The translations under genes and the position numbers were made by a program. A stretch of 47,671 bases of DNA. Origin: Nonomuraea antri. Lineage in GTDB: Bacteria > Actinomycetota > Actinomycetes > Streptosporangiales > Streptosporangiaceae. A model generated the notes under the pieces. The model did no database searches and was not told where the DNA came from. It was given only the letters and a program-made list of their open reading frames with translations. The stretch spans positions 1 through 47,671 of the forward strand of contig NZ_JABCPZ010000060.1 of NCBI RefSeq assembly GCF_013283785.1, given 5' to 3'. Positions 8,596-17,259 of the stretch are shown in pieces; position 1 is the first letter of the stretch, and each line of letters begins with the position of its first letter.

Positions 8596-8790
8596 TCACT
8601 GACTTGAGAGATGCCGTCGCTCACCTGCCTTGCAGTGGTAGCACAGCTCAACCTCGCCATCATGGTTGTACCACTCATGATCACCACAGTCGCGGCGTCC
8701 CTTATCAGCAATGCCGAGGTTGATGAGGAACCACGGTAAGCGTCTGCGGAGACCGGTTCTCCAGCGGTATCGGCCTCCATGTCGAAGCAT
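8596..8790 (-). CDS. Small zinc-ribbon-like protein
   Basis: A 64-residue basic protein with a potential metal site: CGDHEWYNHDG followed by ELCYHCKAGE, giving Cys and His ligands in a compact CxxH...CxxC arrangement. ATG 8790 is chosen because GGAGAGG lies 9 bases upstream; the GTG at 8799 sits too close to it. Small proteins of this look occur in actinomycete integrative elements and phages. It is the only apparently intact gene in the second remnant. Exact role unknown. Confidence 0.6.
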   Translation of the reverse strand: MLRHGGRYRWRTGLRRRLPWFLINLGIADKGRRDCGDHEWYNHDGEVELCYHCKAGERRHLSSQ

Positions 8791-8799
8791 GAGATCCAC

Positions 8800-9227
8800 C
8801 CCTCTCCTGGTCCAAGGGTAGAGAAGCCCGAGATGCCAGACGAAGGGATATTGCCCTCTACACCTTCCCCCGCGATCAGCCCGGAGCTGAGTCCCCGCCG
8901 GAGGTATGTCCTGACCTCTTCCGGCTTCGGTGCCTACTTCGGGTGACTACTGGCGTATGTGATCGGCTTGGCCCACTGTGATCCCTCAGCCCGCGCGGCT
9001 CCCCGCGCGAGACCGGCCCCGGGCCGCGCGGGCGTGCGGCGGCGCAGCCGCCGCCTTGATACTCACAATGGCAATTCGGCAGAGACTCGCGTCGTCAGCT
9101 AGAGGGCGGAAGATCCGCAAGAACCTGGTGAAAGCCGGACGGCAGAGAGGCGAAGTCGAGAGGAATCGGGCTGGCGGTGGGCCAGCGGTCTAAGACCGGC
9201 TTCGTAGAACGGCATAGGGCAAGATAG
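8800..9227. other. Decayed element interior, no gene seen
   Basis: About 430 bases upstream of the broken integrase. There is a GC-rich inverted repeat near 9036-9055 (GGCGGCGCAGCCGCC). Plus-strand readings are shadows with no recognisable protein. I regard it as decayed element sequence. Confidence 0.4.
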
Positions 9228-10380
9228 GTGAGTACGAGCTTGCCTTGTTCCACGCGGCTACAGCCGTCGACCATGGCCAAATACCGCTCCCTGCTGCAGA
9301 GCCACCTGCTTCACCGGTTCGGTAAACGTCGAATGCAGGTGAAGGAGTGGCCCACCGAGGAGTTCGACGGCTGGGAGATGGACATGATCCGGATCGGCTA
9401 CAAGCGGTCGACCGCGGGCGGCGCCCGGAATCTGCTGGTGAACATCATCAACGCCGCGATCCCGAGGTACATGGCCTCAACCCCGCCGAACGGCGGACCG
9501 GCACGGGCATGAAGGGTATGCGCCGGCTGGAGGCGGCCGCCCAGGGCGCGAAGGTCTGGCCGAGTCCCCTGCAGGCGCTGCTGGTGGCCGAGCGGTGCGC
9601 GCTCCTGGCACAGCACGACGACGTGTTCCTGCAGATGATCACGAAGTCTTGGACTGGATCGCGCTGGTCCGAACTCCTCGCGCTGCAGCCGAACAAGTTG
9701 CTACGCAAGCAGCAACTGCTCGACATCAACCAGGAGGTCTACGAACTCAAGGGCTCGGCACGAGCATCATGCGGCCGGCGGCTGACGGCGCCTACCCGGC
9801 TCGGACCGGGAAGTTCGCCCGGCCGGCACTGCCGGTACTGACCGACGCCGCGGTGTACGGGCCGAAGCCGACGCGCGGCCGCCGTCAGGCACTTGAACGC
9901 AAGCAGCACTGGCCCGGGCGGCCGACGCTGTGGAAGTGGCCGCGGGCGGTCGTCGGCGAGGAGTTCGTGCCGCCGGTGGGGCGCGGGATCCCGGACTGGG
10001 AGAGCTGGCCGGAGAAGGAGCGACCGCACCTGGTGACCTGGCTGCCGTTGCTGCCCGGGCTGACGCCGCACGGGATGCGGCATGCGCACCAGACGTGGAT
10101 GGACGACGGCGGGATCAAGAAGGCCCTGAAGGTCGAGCGGATGGGGCCTGAGGACTCGACGATGCAGGGCCGGTACGGGCACCCGACCCCGGCCATGCGC
10201 GCCAAGCTCGTCGAACTGCTGCAGGCGCTGTGGGAGAACGCGGTGGCCGAGAGGTTCAAGATCTACCCATACAGCGCGATCCCGCTGCTGGACGCCGAAC
10301 TCGCGAAATGGTGGGAGGGGAAGGCGACCAAGGTCGTCTCCCAGATTTCTCCCATGATGCGAAAAGGAGCCGCGTCCTAG
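9228..10380 (+). pseudogene. Tyrosine integrase pseudogene
   Basis: Three successive frames together spell an actinomycete tyrosine recombinase. The N-terminal SAM-like core-binding domain is in the first (LQPSTMAKYRSLLQSHLL, RSTAGGARNLLVNIINAAIP). The frame changes near 9475, after which the middle reads NPAERRTGTGMKGMRRLE and WTGSRWSELLALQPNKLL, the latter with the first catalytic Arg. A second break with loss of sequence lies near 9755-9770. The C-terminal catalytic part follows with LTPHGMRHAHQTWMDDGG and the nucleophile context MQGRYGHPT. The stop at 10380 is 33 bases from the att copy at 10414, the normal place for an integrase gene. The element it served is dead. Confidence 0.85.
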
Positions 10381-10413
10381 ATCAGGATGCAGCTCTTTTG
10401 GCTGGTCATTCGA

Positions 10414-10460
10414 GTGGGGCTACCAGGACTTGAACCTGGGACCTCTTCCTTATCAGGGAA
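10414..10460. repeat. attL: perfect 47-bp copy of the tRNA-Ile 3' end
   Basis: 47 bases identical to 26233-26279, ending in the anticodon-stem region of tRNA-Ile. Identity stops at both ends, so this is the left junction of the intact AICE. Confidence 0.9.
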
Positions 10461-10832
10461 CTCGAACACTGGTTCGTCTCGCGAGCAGGAGGTTGCCGCC
10501 TGCGACGATGAGCCGCCAACGTTCGCTGACGTCCACCTTGGTCTACGGCCGTTGTCACGCAGAACGTCACTCATCTGAGACGCGACCTCCTTCATCAGCA
10601 CGACCACAACGCTCACTCCGGCGTCCTGCCGATGCCATGCAACCCCCATGGGCGAAACGATCTTGACTGAGCGAAACGACCGAACCGGCCCGGCGGACCA
10701 TGTCGCTAGAGGTATGCCTACATACATTTGTCCGAAAGACATCGAGTACCTGTTTGGCGTGTGCGAGCCTATTGCTGTCCCCTGGCGCAAGTTACGGTCA
10801 TCCCAAACATCGAATTAAGTCGCGAGGCGCCC
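10461..10832. other. Left-end non-coding region of the AICE
   Basis: About 370 bases between attL and the KAP-like gene. Readings on either strand are short and lack ribosome-binding sites. It probably holds integrase arm sites and the promoter of the KAP-like gene, but I cannot define them. Confidence 0.4.
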
Positions 10833-13064
10833 ATGTCCGAACCGAACACCTCAGCTCATTGGCTCTCGCGCGACACACGTCTGAGGAAGTCACTGGAGAA
10901 GCTCGTACTAACGGAGCTTGTCTCAGACGAAATTCAGTCAGCATCAAAAGATCTCGCCATTAACCAACAACGACTAAAAATAATCTCCTTGAGCATGCTT
11001 CTAGACCTTCCCATCAACGAGGTCCCAGGCTATCGCGCCTACAAAAGAGCACTTAATCAGTTCAACATCACAGTGCAAGAATTCATCGACCGAGCCCCAC
11101 AAGATATGCATACGGGTCGACTGCATCGAGTCGCTATATGGGCCAGTGCGACAGGATTCCTCATGCTTATACTCGGAGGACTTCTCAGCATTTGGCTCAC
11201 CTTCTTCAGTTCCGTACGCGATCTGGGGCTCATGGCATTACTCTTGGCCGGTCTAGCAATGGGCGCCAAGCACGCGCTCTCCCATGAGCGCGGCGTAAGT
11301 ACCCTTCTAAAAATATACGATCACGATGCTGCTGCAGACTTGAGGAAGACACGCGCGACTCTCGTTAACGGAGTACACACGAGTGGGCTTATTATCCGGC
11401 TGCTACGACTTGCCATAAACGAGGCCCGCGAGGACCGCCTTACACAACAGTTCGCCGTTACGTCAAGCCCAGGCCTGAGCGACCTACATGGAACCACATA
11501 CTATGTGTCTACGTCAGCCTATGATCGGGTTGACGAACTCGTTGAGATGCTACAAGGCGGAAGCATCGGAATCGCAGGACAGCGCGGCGCAGGAAAATCT
11601 GCCCTAATACGTGCCTATTGCCGAGCGGAGAATCTTAATTACCAAAGCGACGTGTGCTGCCTCGTGTCTGCACCGGTCGATTACGTGGCTCGCGAGTTTG
11701 TTCTCTATCTATTTGCAGTCTTGTGTCGGGCAGTTCATTCGCGCTTCCGTCAGCCAAGACGTAGCTGGAGGCAACGACAGACTGCTTGGAAACGTCAAGT
11801 TTCATGGAATAAACGCCTGCTATGGCTAGTTGCTGACACGATCTACGGCCTTAGCGTCTTTACGTTCAAGCTGCTCTGGACGGTGGCGCTGCTGCTGATT
11901 GGTTTCTACGCCAACTTGACCCCATTTCTGTCATTCGCAGCCATCATACTCGGACTCTCCGTCGTGATCTGGACCACATATCGCGACGTGCGCAACATCA
12001 TGGTGCGCGAAATATCCTTCCGTACCGAGCGACGGCTTCGCTCACGCGCTAAGCGAAACTTGAAGCGCATTCGCTATCTCCAGACACGCACATCTGGATG
12101 GAGCGGAGGACTCAAGCTCGGTATAGGGCTAGAGGTGCAAGCATCGCACGGCTACGCAAATGCGGAGCAGCCGTACACGTACCCGGAACTTGTCCGAGAG
12201 TTTCGCGCCTTCACAGAGACAGTAGGCCGTCATCTTCGCCGTACTGATGACCAGCTTTTCATCGGTGTCGACGAGTTAGATAAGATAGGCTCCGGCGAGC
12301 AGGTTGAGAGATTTCTCAACGAAATAAAGAGCGTCTTTGGAATACCCAACGTATACTTCTTCGTATCGGTGTCGGACGATGCTCTTATGGCCTTCGAGCG
12401 TCGAGGCTTTCCACTGAGAGACGTTTTCGATAGCGCCTTTGATGAGATCGTCCGAGTCGCACCGCTTACGTACGCCGAGTCTCGTCGACTTCTATACGAA
12501 CGCGTTATAGGACTAACCGAGCCGTACGTAGCCCTGTGTCACGTACTATCTGGCGGCCTGGCACGCGATCTAATTCGGATGGCTCGACAAGTTATTCGAA
12601 TCGGGAGTGAGAGGTCGTCGCTAGCTGAAATTTCCGAACGAATCGCCAGGGATGAAATTTATGGCAAAACAGTAGCGGCGCTTACGAATCCTGCCGCTAA
12701 GGATGCGACCGTTCTGCTACGACAGCTTCATTGCCTGGCTCACGACATCAGAACTGCCATGCCGATAGAAAACCTGCTTGATGAACTAAATTCCAGCTCT
12801 GAGGACGAAACAGAAACGACACGGGCTCTTCGGAGGGAACTAGCGACGTACGTCTATTTCTGTTTAACGGTAAGCGATGTTTTCGACCAGAAGCTCGCCA
12901 ATCATAACGTTGCGAAGGCTACAGATGATGAAGCCTATCCTGCAACTTTCAACTACATGGCCTCGGCACGCCTGGCGTTTGGAGTAAATCCCGAACTCGC
13001 CGCCCGACTGATCGATGATTTTCGATACAGCTGGGGACTACACGTTCCGGGTTACCTAGCCTAA
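10833..13064 (+). CDS. KAP-like membrane P-loop NTPase
   Basis: A 743-residue protein with two membrane segments at about residues 100-125 (WASATGFLMLILGGLLSIWL) and 131-149, Walker A GIAGQRGAGKS at 246-256, two more hydrophobic segments at about 343-381 (LLWTVALLLIGFYANL and FAAIILGLSVVIW), and Walker B LFIGVDELDKI at 475-485. Membrane helices inserted between Walker A and Walker B are the hallmark of KAP-family NTPases. ATG 10833 is chosen over an ATG 105 bases upstream because GAGGCG precedes it at good spacing and the extra N-terminus is not NTPase-like. Codon and base use are clearly more AT-rich than all neighbours, indicating recent acquisition from another genome. KAP NTPases occur in several anti-phage systems, so a defence role as AICE cargo is likely but inferred. 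A standalone STAND-type ATPase is the alternative. Confidence 0.75.
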   Translation: MSEPNTSAHWLSRDTRLRKSLEKLVLTELVSDEIQSASKDLAINQQRLKIISLSMLLDLPINEVPGYRAYKRALNQFNITVQEFIDRAPQDMHTGRLHRVAIWASATGFLMLILGGLLSIWLTFFSSVRDLGLMALLLAGLAMGAKHALSHERGVSTLLKIYDHDAAADLRKTRATLVNGVHTSGLIIRLLRLAINEAREDRLTQQFAVTSSPGLSDLHGTTYYVSTSAYDRVDELVEMLQGGSIGIAGQRGAGKSALIRAYCRAENLNYQSDVCCLVSAPVDYVAREFVLYLFAVLCRAVHSRFRQPRRSWRQRQTAWKRQVSWNKRLLWLVADTIYGLSVFTFKLLWTVALLLIGFYANLTPFLSFAAIILGLSVVIWTTYRDVRNIMVREISFRTERRLRSRAKRNLKRIRYLQTRTSGWSGGLKLGIGLEVQASHGYANAEQPYTYPELVREFRAFTETVGRHLRRTDDQLFIGVDELDKIGSGEQVERFLNEIKSVFGIPNVYFFVSVSDDALMAFERRGFPLRDVFDSAFDEIVRVAPLTYAESRRLLYERVIGLTEPYVALCHVLSGGLARDLIRMARQVIRIGSERSSLAEISERIARDEIYGKTVAALTNPAAKDATVLLRQLHCLAHDIRTAMPIENLLDELNSSSEDETETTRALRRELATYVYFCLTVSDVFDQKLANHNVAKATDDEAYPATFNYMASARLAFGVNPELAARLIDDFRYSWGLHVPGYLA

Positions 13065-13286
13065 ACGTCTGCCCCAGCTTGGGATTGATCGGCCAAGAGG
13101 CGGAATCGCAGGAGCACCATGCGTAAGTGCTGGAACACCAGTGGGCACCGGTGCCGCCAGGGGCCAGTGGTCCAGCAGTATGCGGGGACAGCACCGGCGT
13201 CTCTGTCCTCGATCTGTCCCCTTGACTCCGTGGATACCCCCACTTCGAAAGGAGGTGAGGGACAGCGGGGACAGCGGGGACGTTGG
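13065..13286. other. Convergent gap with short tandem repeat
   Basis: Between two convergent genes. It contains GGGACAGC repeats near 13260-13280 and a strong Shine-Dalgarno-like AAAGGAGGTGA with no useful start codon after it. No gene seen. Confidence 0.4.
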
Positions 13287-14516
13287 CTACGCTTTCGAGC
13301 CTGTCAGGGATTCCTTGATCGCCCGAGCACCGGGAGCGCCTGCTGAGGCGAGGTCATGAGCGGTGCGTTGGAGTTCGGTTACGGCGTAGGCGTTGAGATC
13401 GATGGCGTCCGGCGCGGCATTGAGAGCCGCGGCGACGGCCGCTTCGGCCTCGCCCCTAAGGGCTTGGGCGCGGGCGAGGCAGGCTCCGTACCAGGCTCTG
13501 TCGCGGCGGTAGTGGTCGGGCAGGGTGGATAGGCCGCGTTCGAGGTACTCGGCGGCGCGGCGGCCGTCGCCGAGCTCCAGTTCGGCCATGCCGCGTTGCA
13601 TGAGGAACCAGCCCTCGTCGTAGAAGTACATCCAGGGTGGTTCGTCCTCGGGGTGCTCGGCGGCGCGGCGGATGAGGTCTTCGGCTTCGGCGAGGCGGGT
13701 GCGGGCCTGGTTGGCTTCGCCGAGTTGGGCGTGGCCTCGGCCGGCCATTTGGGCGGCCATGCCCTGGACGCCGGGGGTGGTGCGGCCGTCGTGCCAGCGG
13801 GAGGCTTCGGCCAGGCGGACGCAGCGCTGTCCGTCGCCGAGGCTCCAGGCCTGGTGGGCGCGCATGTTCAGGGTGGTGGAGGCGAGGCAGGCGTCTCCGG
13901 CTTCCAGGGCCCAGGCGTGGGAGCGGTCGTACCAGGCCAGGGCGGCGGCGGGCTGGCGGGAGTCGTGGCACATCCAGGCGAGGAACTGGGCGTATTGGGC
14001 CAGGGCGGCGACGGCGCGGTCGGCGAGTGGGCCTCTGGCGCCTCGGGCGAGGTCGGCCACGGTGGTGAGCTGGGCGTGGATCAAGGGTAGGAGGGGGCGG
14101 CTGCCGATGGTGTCCTCGACGCGGCGGTGTTCGGCCAGGCAGTGTTCCAGCCATTGGACGGTGGCCAGGTCGACGCGGGACGGGTGCTCGATGGCGCGGG
14201 TGATGCGCTCATACAGGTCTGCGTCTGGGGCTAGGGAGGGCAGGGCGAGGCTGGGGATCGGCTTGGTGACGGTGCCGAAGAGCTGGTCCTGGGTCAGGCC
14301 GAAGGCCTTGCAGTAGAGCTGGGTGTAGAAGTCGTCCGGCCGGTGTGCGCCGGTCTCGTGGCCTCGGATGCGGCGGACGACATTCGGTAGTTCGGGGAGG
14401 GGCTTGTCGGAGACGCGGGCGAGTTCTCGGGCCAGGTCGCGCTGGGACCAGCCTTGGGCCGTGCGGGCGGCGAGTAGGCGCGCGGCCCAGGCCGGGGCGG
14501 CTGCGGTGTCGCTCAT
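13287..14516 (-). CDS. XRE-type helix-turn-helix regulator with TPR-like C-terminus
   Basis: About 409 residues. N-terminal HTH (AARLLAARTAQGWSQRDLA, then LPNVVRRIRGHETGAHRPDD), followed by an alpha-helical repeat region typical of actinomycete HTH-TPR regulators. That region is full of Ala-rich helix pairs such as AALAWYDRSHAWALEAGDAC and RRAAEYLERGLSTLPDHYRR. Start: ATG 14516 lies 8 bases after GGAGG, better than GTG 14525. It is divergent from two small genes at 14618-15181, which it may control. Proteins of this layout often flank AICE regulatory modules. DNA target and any ligand are unknown. Confidence 0.8.
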   Translation of the reverse strand: MSDTAAAPAWAARLLAARTAQGWSQRDLARELARVSDKPLPELPNVVRRIRGHETGAHRPDDFYTQLYCKAFGLTQDQLFGTVTKPIPSLALPSLAPDADLYERITRAIEHPSRVDLATVQWLEHCLAEHRRVEDTIGSRPLLPLIHAQLTTVADLARGARGPLADRAVAALAQYAQFLAWMCHDSRQPAAALAWYDRSHAWALEAGDACLASTTLNMRAHQAWSLGDGQRCVRLAEASRWHDGRTTPGVQGMAAQMAGRGHAQLGEANQARTRLAEAEDLIRRAAEHPEDEPPWMYFYDEGWFLMQRGMAELELGDGRRAAEYLERGLSTLPDHYRRDRAWYGACLARAQALRGEAEAAVAAALNAAPDAIDLNAYAVTELQRTAHDLASAGAPGARAIKESLTGSKA

Positions 14517-14617
14517 CCGGTGCACCTCCGGGGACGGGCGGACACGGGGGCGGACATGGGGCTTCGCCTCTCAGTGTCCTCTTCTGACGTGATACCGCGC
14601 ATGGCTCTGATGGAGAC

Positions 14618-14953
14618 GTGCATCTGGACACCGAGGGTTTCTACTCGTGGACGGCTTCTGACGACGACGACGGCCGGGGCGCGTGCGGCATAACCAGTGA
14701 TCCTGGGCGGGCTGCGGTGCTCCTGCTGCGGGCATTGAAATCGTTGACGCCCGGTGCCAGCGGCTCGGTCCAGATCGTGCGGCTCGATCGTCAGGCATCG
14801 CATCCCTCCTACATCTACGGCGCGACCTTGTTGCGGCTGTGCAGGCTTGCGGACGGTGTTGCCGGCGCAAGGGCCATGGGCTCGTGCGCCCGGCCTGCCG
14901 AGGCGGTGGGGAGCGGAAAGCGGCGTCGCTCCGTGCGCGGGACCTGGAGGTGA
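14618..14953 (+). CDS. Small AICE-associated hypothetical protein
   Basis: 111 residues from GTG 14618. The acidic start (LDTEGFYSWTASDDDDGRGA) and helical middle (DPGRAAVLLLRALKSLTP) look genuine; the Arg-rich C-terminus is less convincing. It ends 6 bases before the next gene, suggesting a two-gene unit. Shine-Dalgarno spacing is poor. Function unknown. Confidence 0.5.
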   Translation: MHLDTEGFYSWTASDDDDGRGACGITSDPGRAAVLLLRALKSLTPGASGSVQIVRLDRQASHPSYIYGATLLRLCRLADGVAGARAMGSCARPAEAVGSGKRRRSVRGTWR

Positions 14954-14959
14954 GACGCG

Positions 14960-15181
14960 ATGTACGAGTGGGAACCGCACATCCCTCGTACCTCCCGGAT
15001 TCGCGTGACCCAGACCTCTTGCTGTGGCGAGTACGAGTGGTGCTCTGAGGCGGGGCAGTTCTTCGTCCTGCGCCGCACTGAGAACGGGTATGAGGAGACC
15101 GGCCGGGGACGGGAGGCCCTTGCCCGGGTCGTGTGGGTGGCGCTCGTCTCCGAGCACCGCCACCAGCGCCGGAAGTGGTGA
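14960..15181 (+). CDS. Small hypothetical protein
   Basis: 73 residues beginning MYEWEPHIPRTSRIRV, with three Cys near the middle (QTSCCGEYEWCSEAGQFFVL) and a helical C-terminus (ALARVVWVALVSEHRHQ). GGAGGTGAG lies 8-16 bases upstream. It forms a pair with the gene before it, divergent from the HTH-TPR regulator. Similar small proteins accompany integrative elements of actinomycetes. No function assigned. Confidence 0.6.
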   Translation: MYEWEPHIPRTSRIRVTQTSCCGEYEWCSEAGQFFVLRRTENGYEETGRGREALARVVWVALVSEHRHQRRKW

Positions 15182-15196
15182 GTCGCCTCGCTCGCG

Positions 15197-15760
15197 TTAG
15201 GCATCGGCCTGGGTGCCCGCCTCGGTGATGTTGTCCACCTTGGTCGGTACGGCTTCCCGCTGGAAGCAGGCCCCCGAATCGCGTCCGTCCACCACGACGG
15301 TGCGGACGTGCTCGAAGCCCAGCTCCCGGTAGTAGCGCTGGAGTCCTTCGTTGGTGCGCCAGACGTCCAGGCGCAGCCAGGGGAAGCCGTGCCGGGCGGC
15401 CTGGTTCACCGACCAGTTCACGATGTCCGCACCCAGACCCTCGCCTGCCCGATGCCGAGCCACCAGGAGCTTGTACAGGTAGAGGGCCGGGCCGTCGGTG
15501 TCCGGGTGCCAGAAGTCCAGGTCCGGCCGGGTGTTCAGGGTCACCGTGGCGATCACCTCACCGCCGTCCTCGAACACCCAGGTCTCGCGGTTGGCGATGT
15601 TGCGCCGGATCTTCTCCCGGCCGACCTCGTCCCACTTGGCCGTCCACTGCTGGATGCCACGCTCGGCCAGCCAGCGTTCGGACTCGGCCCGCAGCTCGAT
15701 GACGCGATCGGTGTCGCTCTCGACGGCGAGCCTGGCCACCAGGACGGGACGCTCAGGCAT
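15197..15760 (-). CDS. GNAT family N-acetyltransferase
   Basis: 187 residues of the GNAT fold: transfers an acetyl group from acetyl-CoA to an amine. The acetyl-CoA binding loop is visible as LLVARHRAGEGLGADIVNW, preceded by the typical strand (EVIATVTLNTRPD) and followed by WLRLDVWRTNEGLQRYYREL and GFEHVRTV. The start ATG overlaps the end of the GntR gene by 8 bases, so the two form one minus-strand transcription unit. Substrate unknown. Confidence 0.85.
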   Translation of the reverse strand: MPERPVLVARLAVESDTDRVIELRAESERWLAERGIQQWTAKWDEVGREKIRRNIANRETWVFEDGGEVIATVTLNTRPDLDFWHPDTDGPALYLYKLLVARHRAGEGLGADIVNWSVNQAARHGFPWLRLDVWRTNEGLQRYYRELGFEHVRTVVVDGRDSGACFQREAVPTKVDNITEAGTQADA

Positions 15761-16565
15761 CGTGGTTTCCCACGTGGTAGATGTACTTGGACCCGTTGCC
15801 CGGCCTGATCTGGTGCAGTACGAGGATCGGCTTTCCCGAGGTGGTCATGGTCGTCCGCACCACTTCGAGTACGGCCATGACGCCGGTCAGCTTCAGCCGG
15901 TCCGTCTCCTGCCGTGAGGCGATGCGTGGGGTCAGCTCGTCGACGTGGTCCCGCATCGGACACCCGAGTTCGGCCAGGACCTGCGCGGTGTTGACGCTGT
16001 CCGGCTCCATGATCCCGGTGTCCTTGACCACGTTGTACGCGTAGTAGGAGTCGGCCAGCGACTCGGGTTCGTTGGCGGGCTGGTCCGGGCCGGGGCCGAT
16101 GTAGCGAACGCGGCTGCGGACGACGACTCGTTCGCTCTCCGGGATGCCAAGCCGTTCGGCGACCGGTGTTCCAGCGACCAGGTGGCTGCCGGGCAGGATG
16201 CTCACGCTGATCGTCTGACGGTGGGAGTAGCCGGCGGCTTCGACGTCCGCCGTCCAGCCGTCCACCTGGACGTTCTCCAGGCGCTGCGGGTCCTGCCACT
16301 TCGTCATGTGCCAGGTCATGCACAGCGACTCGCGGACGTAGAAGCCCTTTTTCGGTACCGCCACGACCAGGCCCTCACCGATGAGCGCCTGGTAGGCGTG
16401 TCGCACGCTCAGGGAAGAGACCTGCTCTTGCTCCATGAGCTCTGACGTGCTGGGAAGCCGTTCTCCTTCGGCGTATTCGCCGCTCAGGATGGCCTGTCGT
16501 AGGTCGTCGGCGATCCTCGCCGACACGTCCCCGCGGAGCGCGTCGCGCCGCCTCTGGCTGGGCAT
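15753..16565 (-). CDS. GntR/UTRA-family repressor (KorSA-like role)
   Basis: 270 residues: N-terminal winged-helix GntR domain (ARIADDLRQAILSGEYAEGE, LPSTSELMEQEQVSSLSVR, HAYQALIGEGLVVAVPKKG) and C-terminal UTRA ligand domain (ESERVVVRSRVRYIGPG and MAVLEVVRTTMTTSGKPILV). Start ATG 16565 follows GAGAGGGG; longer readings upstream would run through the operators. The divergent 16587-16645 region holds two CTTGTTT-type palindromes, so autoregulation and repression of the transfer operon are likely. In pSAM2, the GntR protein KorSA plays this part (established); equating the two here is inference. It would act as the switch between quiescent and transferring states. Confidence 0.85.
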   Translation of the reverse strand: MPSQRRRDALRGDVSARIADDLRQAILSGEYAEGERLPSTSELMEQEQVSSLSVRHAYQALIGEGLVVAVPKKGFYVRESLCMTWHMTKWQDPQRLENVQVDGWTADVEAAGYSHRQTISVSILPGSHLVAGTPVAERLGIPESERVVVRSRVRYIGPGPDQPANEPESLADSYYAYNVVKDTGIMEPDSVNTAQVLAELGCPMRDHVDELTPRIASRQETDRLKLTGVMAVLEVVRTTMTTSGKPILVLHQIRPGNGSKYIYHVGNHDA

Positions 16566-16586
16566 GTTGCGGCCCCTCTCATGTGC

Positions 16587-16645
16587 CTTGTTCAAACAAG
16601 TATGCCAGCGTCGTTGACGATGATTGTTCATCTTGTTTAAATAAG
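16587..16645. promoter_or_regulatory. Two GntR operators and a divergent promoter
   Basis: Near-palindromes CTTGTTCAAACAAG (16587-16600) and CTTGTTTAAATAAG (16632-16645) are spaced 45 bp apart centre to centre. On the plus strand, TTGACG at 16613-16618 and TTAAAT at 16636-16641 make a candidate promoter with a 17-base spacer, whose -10 lies inside the second palindrome. A repressor bound there would block the operon. The first palindrome lies 21 bases before the GntR start codon. Confidence 0.65.
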
Positions 16646-16695
16646 ACGCACCAGGGGATGATCCAGCACAGCTGACCAGCCCAAACAACGAAGAA

Positions 16696-16740
16696 GCCGG
16701 GATGCGGTCCCTAGTCGCCAAACCAGTCCCGCACCCCGGC
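16696..16740 (+). promoter_or_regulatory. Leader hairpin of the AICE operon
   Basis: GCCGGGATGCGG and CCGCACCCCGGC pair over 11 bp with one mismatch and a 21-base loop, in the untranslated leader of the operon. There is no U tract, so it may be a processing or attenuation structure rather than a plain terminator. Confidence 0.45.
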
Positions 16741-16766
16741 GCCCCTTCTAGAGAGGTGTCCTCATC

Positions 16767-16957
16767 ATGACCCACGGGTCCAAGACCACGCAGGCCGTCC
16801 CTGACGACCTCGCCGAGCCCGTCCAGTGGTTCTGCCTCATGTGCGACGGCGTGGAGGAGTCCGCGCGGACGTCGAACCGCCGTCGCCGCCGATCTGTCCT
16901 GTCTGCATCCGGCTCGCCCTCGTCCAGGCGCTCAGCGCGCTGGGGGTGAAGCTGTGA
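16767..16957 (+). CDS. Zinc-ribbon protein with apparent frameshift
   Basis: The first gene of the AICE operon, starting at ATG 16767 after GAGAGGTG. Frame one gives the first Cys pair (QWFCLMCDGVEES). The second pair and the natural end are in another frame: PPSPPICPVCIRLALVQALS then ALGVKL, stopping at 16957, where the stop overlaps the next start as GTGA. One missing base near 16858-16870 explains this. Read straight, frame one continues to 16949 as an Arg/Ser-rich tail without the second Cys pair. Either the gene is broken, or the sequence has an error there. A four-Cys ribbon of about 63 residues is the expected product; its function is unknown. Confidence 0.6.
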
Positions 16958-17259
16958 ACGACCACGACGACCAGTACGACCTGCTGGACGACCTCATCAA
17001 CGCCGAACCGGCCTGCGACTCCACCATGGCCGTGCTCTTCACCGGCCCGGACGTCGAGACCGACGAGGAGCGGTGGGCGCGTGAGGCGACCGCCAAGGCC
17101 ATCTGCCAGACCCGATGCCCGGCCCGCGCCGCATGCCTGTCCTACGCCCTCGCCTTCGACCCGGAGGCGGGCGTCTGGGCCGGATACACCGCAGAGGAAC
17201 TGCGGGAAGTCCGTCCGTTCCTCTCCCTCCCGCACTACCGCTCGAACGAGGTGGCGTGA
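16954..17259 (+). CDS. WhiB-like iron-sulfur protein
   Basis: 101 residues with four Cys in WhiB-like order: PACDS near residue 21, then AICQTRCPARAAC (C-x3-C-x5-C), and the conserved turn GVWAGYTAEELREV. WhiB-like proteins bind a 4Fe-4S cluster and regulate transcription through sigma factor contact or DNA. The C-terminus is short and only mildly basic. GTG 16954 overlaps the preceding stop, so it is translationally coupled. Carriage on an AICE suggests control of element genes or of host development on transfer. Confidence 0.85.
   Translation: MNDHDDQYDLLDDLINAEPACDSTMAVLFTGPDVETDEERWAREATAKAICQTRCPARAACLSYALAFDPEAGVWAGYTAEELREVRPFLSLPHYRSNEVA

Noticed and set aside
13248..13258. Perfect Shine-Dalgarno sequence AAAGGAGGTGA
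   Set aside because: No start codon at useful spacing opens a credible frame; the downstream reading is low-complexity.
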